Of a DNA stretch of 9,339 nucleotides, positions 5,714 through 9,339 are shown one piece after another. The stretch is taken from positions 1-9,339 of the forward strand of contig CAMTBF010000111.1 of the NCBI GenBank assembly GCA_947068385.1, in the 5' to 3' direction. The position numbers were made by a program, and so were the translations under genes. The notes under the pieces are model-generated. The model did no database searches and was not told the origin of the DNA. It saw only the letters and a program-made list of their open reading frames with translations. The DNA comes from an uncultured Lachnospiraceae bacterium (lineage in GTDB: Bacteria > Bacillota > Clostridia > Lachnospirales > Lachnospiraceae). Each line of letters begins with the position of its first letter. The first letter of the stretch is position 1.

Positions 5714-6156
5714 TCGTGCTGGAATGGGCAAGGTTCCTGATAGGCGGCGGGCTGCTCCTGTGCGGCCTGGGAACCTTTATCATAGAAATCATAGGCGTGT
5801 TCCGGTTCCGGTACGTGCTGAACCGCATGCACGCCGCGGCCATCGGGGACACGCTGGGCATCGGCTTCGCGCTGCTGGGCCTGATCGTCATAAGCGGGCT
5901 CAACTTCACGTCCCTGAAGCTGTTCTTGGTCATCGTGTTCCTCTGGTTCTCCTCCCCGGTGTCCTCCCACCTGATTGCCAGGCTGGAGGTGAGCACCAAC
6001 GAGGAGAGCGGGAAGCACTACCGGACGAGGCGGCTGGACGCCTCCAGAATGGAGGATACCACCGGAACGGGGGTTGCCCCCGGAACGGGAGATGCCTTCG
6101 GAGACGGAACCGGCGGAGCGGCCAGGGAGCCGGAAGGCCAGGCCGGGAAAGAATGA
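5710..6156 (+). CDS. mrpG: Na+/H+ antiporter subunit G (MrpG/MnhG, MbhC-like)
   Basis: This 148-residue protein has three hydrophobic helices at about 8-32, 44-64 and 68-90. It carries the MnhG landmarks RMHAAAIGDTLGIG (39-52) and SSPVSSHLIARL (81-92), the latter matching the family's 'T/S-P-x-x-x-H-x-I-A-R' end. MrpG is another small core subunit required for complex assembly. The family normally ends soon after this motif at about 100-120 residues. Here a polar, Gly/Thr/Glu-rich tail of about 50 residues (97-148) follows, with no recognisable domain. AGAGGAGG (5695-5702) sits seven bases before ATG 5710, and the start overlaps the mrpF stop. The next gene begins 27 bases after the stop. Confidence 0.92.
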   Translation: MIVLEWARFLIGGGLLLCGLGTFIIEIIGVFRFRYVLNRMHAAAIGDTLGIGFALLGLIVISGLNFTSLKLFLVIVFLWFSSPVSSHLIARLEVSTNEESGKHYRTRRLDASRMEDTTGTGVAPGTGDAFGDGTGGAAREPEGQAGKE

Positions 6157-6168
6157 GCCAGGAGAGAG

Positions 6169-6175
6169 AAGGAGG
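6169..6175 (+). promoter_or_regulatory. Strong ribosome binding site fixing a TTG start
   Basis: AAGGAGG lies eight bases before TTG 6184. No ATG or GTG in that frame gives a full-length product, so this site decides the unusual start of the MbhD-like gene. Confidence 0.75.
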
Positions 6176-6183
6176 CGAGGAAC

Positions 6184-6465
6184 TTGACCATATTTACCTG
6201 TATATTGCTGGGCTTCCTGGTGGTCTGCGCCATAGCGGCCAGCCTTTCCAAGAAGCTCTTGAACACCATACTGATCTTCATGTCCTACAGCCTGGTCATG
6301 TCCATCATCTGGGTGCTTCTGGAGTCCCCGGACCTGGCCATCACGGAAGCCGCCGTGGGGGCGGGAGTCACCACCGTCCTGTTCCTGGTGACATTGAAGA
6401 AGATCGACGCCATCATCAAGAAGGAGAGCGCGCAGGAGGAGACGGATGAGCAGGAAGGTGCCTGA
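6184..6465 (+). CDS. MbhD-like subunit (DUF4040; MrpA C-terminal-like, MrpB1)
   Basis: This 93-residue protein has three hydrophobic helices (about 2-20, 24-47 and 54-72) and a charged tail. The motif SPDLAITEAAVGAG (48-61) followed by VTTVLFLVTLKKI marks the DUF4040/MbhD family. In Bacillus-type systems this part is fused to the C-terminus of MrpA; in archaeal-type Mrp and hydrogenase complexes it is a free subunit. The ITEAAVGAG form is closer to free MbhD proteins than to the LTQLxVE form I expect in fused MrpA. It is related to NuoJ of complex I and is thought to help shape the ion path. Start is TTG 6184. Its end overlaps the next gene by 20 bases, so the two are probably translationally coupled. 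Confidence 0.87.
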   Translation: MTIFTCILLGFLVVCAIAASLSKKLLNTILIFMSYSLVMSIIWVLLESPDLAITEAAVGAGVTTVLFLVTLKKIDAIIKKESAQEETDEQEGA

Positions 6466-7408
6466 GGAGAAGTACAGGAAGTCCTTTTCCTATAAATTCA
6501 GGAGATGGCTGGAGGGAACGGAGGATCCCTTCCTGGGCCGGGTGGAGATGCGCAGGCAGGAGGCCTTCGAGGAGGGCGAAGAGGCCAGGAAGCGCAGAGA
6601 ACAGGACAGCAAGGCGCTGGAGACAAAGGTCTACGACCTGGAGCACAATTTCGAGATGCGGATCTTCAACAGGATCTACAGAATATTCAGCATCCTGTTC
6701 TGCATCTTCCTGGTGGTCATGCTGCTGGCGGCGGTGTCGGACCTGCCGCCCTTCGGCCATGCGGAGAACCCGGCCAACAACGAGGTGGCGCAGCGCTATA
6801 TCGAGAAGGGCTTAGAGGAGACCGGGGCCGTGAACATCGTCACGGGCATGATTCTGGACTACAGGGCCTTCGACACATTGGGCGAGTCCCATGTGCTGTT
6901 CATCGCCACCTGCACCGTGTTGATCCTGCTGCGCAGGGACGGCAAAAAGGAGCAGGAGGAGGGCCAGGACAATGACAGGCTCTACGAGCCCAAAAACGAT
7001 GTGATCCTGCAGACCGTGGCCAGAGTCCTGGTGCCACCCATCCTGCTCTTTGGAATCTACATCATTCTGGCGGGGCATTTGGGGCCGGGAGGCGGGTTTT
7101 CCGGCGGAGCGGTGATCGGCGCGGGACTGATCCTGTACCTGAACGCTTTCGGCTTCGCGAAGACGGAGCGGTTCTTCACGGCGAAGACCTACCGCAGGAT
7201 GAGCTTCTGCGCCCTGGCCTGCTACAGCATCGCCAAGAGCTATTCCTTCTACACCGGGGCCAACCATATCGAGAGCGTCGTCCCCCTGGGGACGCCCGGC
7301 GCGATCCTGAGCAGTGGACTGATACTGGTCCTGAACATATGCGTGGGCGTGGTGGTGGCGGGCACTATGTATACCTTTTATGTCATGTTCCGCAAGGGCG
7401 GCTATTGA
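6446..7408 (+). CDS. MbhE-like domain fused to MrpB (MnhB/MbhF)
   Basis: This 320-residue protein joins two modules that are separate subunits in archaeal Mbh complexes. Residues 1-72 are a highly charged, Arg/Glu-rich extension, probably helical or coiled-coil and cytoplasmic. A membrane helix (about 77-97) leads into an MbhE-like domain with LPPFGHAENP (100-109) and the diagnostic DYRAFDTLGE (138-147), then a second helix (147-163). A short charged linker (164-183) connects to an MnhB domain: VARVLVPPILLFGIYIILAG (191-210), HLGPGGGFSGGAVIGAG (211-227), a polar 237-252 loop and two further helices (about 252-264 and 283-313). MrpB is a core antiporter subunit; the MbhE-like part corresponds to the last segment of MrpA. 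AGGAGG (6434-6439) is six bases before ATG 6446. No frameshift or stop separates the modules. MrpC starts 14 bases downstream. Confidence 0.88.
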   Translation: MSRKVPEEKYRKSFSYKFRRWLEGTEDPFLGRVEMRRQEAFEEGEEARKRREQDSKALETKVYDLEHNFEMRIFNRIYRIFSILFCIFLVVMLLAAVSDLPPFGHAENPANNEVAQRYIEKGLEETGAVNIVTGMILDYRAFDTLGESHVLFIATCTVLILLRRDGKKEQEEGQDNDRLYEPKNDVILQTVARVLVPPILLFGIYIILAGHLGPGGGFSGGAVIGAGLILYLNAFGFAKTERFFTAKTYRRMSFCALACYSIAKSYSFYTGANHIESVVPLGTPGAILSSGLILVLNICVGVVVAGTMYTFYVMFRKGGY

Positions 7409-7422
7409 GGAGGCGTGAATCC

Positions 7423-7800
7423 ATGCACTGGGAATATCTACTGAACAACTACGAGGAGGCCGTGGCCATGATCCTGTTCGGCATCGGCTTCTCCAATCTG
7501 CTCCTGCAGAAGAACCTGATCAAGAAGATCATCGGCCTGAACATCATGGACACGGCCACCTACCTGTTCCTGGCCCTGAAGGGCTACATTGCGGACAGGA
7601 AGGCGCCGGTGGTGGTGGACGGCGTCACAAGCCCGGAGGCCTATATCAACCCCATCCCCAGCGGGCTGGTGCTGACGGGCATCGTGGTGTCCGTGTCCGT
7701 GACGGCGCTGATGCTGTCCCTGACCATTAGGCTCTACCGCAGGTACCACACCCTGGATTTGGACGAAATCACCACCCGGTTGAAGAGGGAGGGGAAATGA
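7423..7800 (+). CDS. mrpC: Na+/H+ antiporter subunit C (MrpC/MnhC, NuoK-like, MbhG)
   Basis: This 125-residue protein has three membrane helices (about 11-29, 33-54 and 79-104), the NuoK fold. NLLLQKNLIKKIIGLNIM (25-42) and the INPIPSGLVLTGIVVSVSVTAL stretch starting at residue 75 match the family's two hallmark regions. The second usually reads DPxPQALVLTAIVI, so N76 and S80 replace the usual D and Q. MrpC packs between the large antiporter-like subunits and is required for complex formation. ATG 7423 has AGGAGG (7408-7413) nine bases upstream. An alternative reading from 7339 would overlap the previous gene by 70 bases and is rejected. The stop overlaps the mrpD start (ATGA at 7797-7800). 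Confidence 0.92.
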   Translation: MHWEYLLNNYEEAVAMILFGIGFSNLLLQKNLIKKIIGLNIMDTATYLFLALKGYIADRKAPVVVDGVTSPEAYINPIPSGLVLTGIVVSVSVTALMLSLTIRLYRRYHTLDLDEITTRLKREGK

Positions 7801-9323
7801 TGGAGTTCGTGCAGAATTTCCCTTTTATTTCCATCCTGCTGTCCCTGTTCTCCGGGCCCCTGTGCTCCATTCTGAACGGGAAATGGGCCAGACGGGTGAA
7901 CACGGCCGTGATCTCGATAATCGGAATAATGTCCGCGTTTGTGTTGGGAAACGTCATATCCGCCGGGCGGCCCTATGTGTACCTGATGGGCCATTTCCCT
8001 GCGCCCTGGGGCAATGAGATTCGGGTGGGCATCCTGGAGGCCTTTCTGGCCTGCTTCTTCTGCGCCATCATGCTGCTGTGCATGCTGGGGGGCATCAGGG
8101 AGCGGGAGGCGCAGATCGAGGAGGGAAAGCAGAACCTCTACTATGTGATGGTGAACCTGTTGCTGAGCTCCCTGCTTGCCCTGATCTACACCAACGACCT
8201 GTTCACCGCATATGTGTTCGTGGAGATCAATACCATATCCGCCTGCGGGCTGATCATGATCCGCCAGACCGGGCGTACCTTCGAGGCGGCCACCCGGTAC
8301 ATGATCATGAGCCTGCTGGGCTCCGGCCTTCTGCTGCTGGGCATCTGCCATCTGTACGCCGTCACAGGCCATCTGCTCATGAGCAATATCCGGCAGCAGG
8401 TGCAGCTCATTGCGGCCACGGGGCAGTACCACATCTCCCTGATGGTGGCGCTGGGGCTGATGTCCGTGGGGCTGGCCATCAAGAGCGCCCTGTATCCCTT
8501 CCACGCCTGGCTGCCGGACGCTTATGGGTATTCCACCCTGTCCTCCTCGGCCATCCTGTCCTCGCTGGTGTCCAAGGGGTATATCTTCCTGCTGATCAAG
8601 ATATTCTACCGGGTGGTGGGATTCGAGGTGGTCAGGGAGAGCCGGGTGGTCAACGTGCTGTTCGTCTTCGGCATCGCCGGGATGATCATGGGTTCTGTAA
8701 GCGCTATAGGGGAGGGGAACCTGCGGCGGATGATCGCCTATTCCTCGGTGGCACAGATTGGCTATATCTACATGGGGCTGGGGCTGGCTACGGAGGCGGG
8801 CTCCATCGCCAGCCTCTACCATGTGCTTTCCCATGGGGCCACCAAGTCGCTGCTGTTCGTGGCGGCAGCGGGGCTGGCGGATGCTTCCGGGGGGAGCGAC
8901 AGATACGGGGACATCACGGGAGCGGGGTTCCGCAACCGCCTGGCCGGGGTGGCGTTCACGGTGGGCTCCCTGTCCATGGTGGGCATGCCCGTGTTCTCGG
9001 GATTCATCTCCAAGCTGCTGTTCGCACAGGCGGCGGTGGGGCACACCCACAAGATGCTCCCCACGGTCATCGCTCTGGCAATCAGCACCGTGCTGAATGC
9101 CGTATATTTCATGAAGACGGTGATCTGGATCTATACCAGAAAGCCCATGGGGCTGTCCGGGACGGGCAGTGGGGGCGCTGAAACCGGTAGGGTGATCAGC
9201 CTCAGGGAGCAGCCCGCCAAATCGGCGGCGCTGGTGTGCTTCATTCTGCTGAATCTGATACTGGGGCTGAATTCGGATCCTATCGTCCGGCTGATCCAGA
9301 GCGGCATTGAGATGTTCGAGTAG
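7797..9323 (+). CDS. mrpD: Na+/H+ antiporter subunit D (MrpD/MnhD, proton-conducting, MbhH-like)
   Basis: This 508-residue, very hydrophobic protein is of full family length (about 490-510, around 14 helices) and belongs to the Proton_antipo_M group shared with NuoL/M/N of complex I. The buried charged residues of the proton path are all visible: E143 in AYVFVEINT (helix 5), K229 in LAIKSALYPFHAWLPDAY (helix 7; H236 nearby), K260 in SLVSKGYIF (helix 8), H342/H346 and K350 in YHVLSHGATKSLLF (helix 10), and K406 in FSGFISKLLFA (helix 12). It is therefore probably active in proton transfer that drives or uses cation exchange. ATG 7797 overlaps the mrpC stop; ATG 7800 is an alternative, with GGGAGGGG (7787-7794) five bases away. 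The TAG stop at 9321-9323 is followed by only 16 bases, including CGGAGGG, which could be the ribosome binding site of another operon gene. An MbhH in a hydrogenase complex would look the same. Confidence 0.94.
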   Translation: MMEFVQNFPFISILLSLFSGPLCSILNGKWARRVNTAVISIIGIMSAFVLGNVISAGRPYVYLMGHFPAPWGNEIRVGILEAFLACFFCAIMLLCMLGGIREREAQIEEGKQNLYYVMVNLLLSSLLALIYTNDLFTAYVFVEINTISACGLIMIRQTGRTFEAATRYMIMSLLGSGLLLLGICHLYAVTGHLLMSNIRQQVQLIAATGQYHISLMVALGLMSVGLAIKSALYPFHAWLPDAYGYSTLSSSAILSSLVSKGYIFLLIKIFYRVVGFEVVRESRVVNVLFVFGIAGMIMGSVSAIGEGNLRRMIAYSSVAQIGYIYMGLGLATEAGSIASLYHVLSHGATKSLLFVAAAGLADASGGSDRYGDITGAGFRNRLAGVAFTVGSLSMVGMPVFSGFISKLLFAQAAVGHTHKMLPTVIALAISTVLNAVYFMKTVIWIYTRKPMGLSGTGSGGAETGRVISLREQPAKSAALVCFILLNLILGLNSDPIVRLIQSGIEMFE

Positions 9324-9339
9324 TGGGCCGGAGGGCCTT

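Noticed and set aside
5703..6449. 248-codon + strand frame across mrpG and the MbhD-like gene
   Set aside because: Its Arg/Gly/His-rich composition matches a shadow frame, and the mrpG and MbhD-like frames both have clear family motifs and ribosome binding sites.
7734..9050. 438-codon open frame on the - strand opposite mrpD
   Set aside because: The product is a His/Gln/Pro/Gly-rich string without domains, exactly antisense to a full-length MrpD with all key residues. It is a shadow caused by high GC at third codon positions.
8078..9181. 367-codon + strand frame inside mrpD
   Set aside because: It is out of frame with MrpD, of low complexity (Gly/Ala/Arg/His-rich), and has no family features.
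9324..9339. Possible hairpin GGCC/GGCC after mrpD
   Set aside because: Only four pairs and cut by the window edge; the CGGAGGG in it is equally likely to be a ribosome binding site for a following gene.

Overview
The window looks like chromosomal DNA of a GC-rich member of the Firmicutes, most likely a Lachnospiraceae-type Clostridia. This is an inference from three things: strong AGGAGG-type ribosome binding sites, sigma-A promoters with near-consensus TATAAT boxes, and a mix of AGG/CGG arginine codons with high third-position GC. Every gene I can support lies on the + strand. The many long open frames on the - strand and in the other + frames are shadows caused by the high GC.

Positions 1-4691 hold six genes with no obvious common pathway: an unrecognised 65-residue protein at the left edge; a membrane-anchored C39-like cysteine peptidase whose ribosome binding site sits inside a 15-bp hairpin; an AlbA_2/ATPase-type regulator with its own promoter; a lactonase-family (6-phosphogluconolactonase-like) beta-propeller; a short cytidylate-kinase-like P-loop protein with a strong extended -10 promoter; and a 63-residue helical protein of unknown function. 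A clear intrinsic terminator at 4730-4763 closes this part.

Positions 4778-9323 hold one tightly packed operon for a multisubunit Mrp-type cation/proton antiporter module. It has its own promoter, and its genes are separated by 14-55 nt or overlap by 4-20 nt. The order is MrpE, MrpF, MrpG, an MbhD-like subunit (MrpA C-terminal piece), a fusion of an MbhE-like domain with MrpB, MrpC, and MrpD. This is the order of the antiporter half of archaeal-type membrane-bound hydrogenases (MbhA-H), not the Bacillus mrpABCDEFG order. No MrpA N-terminal (NuoL-like) channel subunit is present before the right edge. The operon probably continues beyond 9339, so the window cannot show whether this is a stand-alone Na+/H+ antiporter or the ion-pumping half of a larger redox complex.

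The points most worth a second look are the Mbh-like layout with its MbhE-MrpB fusion and charged N-terminal extension, the hairpin hiding the peptidase gene's ribosome binding site, and the lysine-less P-loop of the compact kinase-like protein. I found no RNA gene, CRISPR array, insertion sequence or phage gene.
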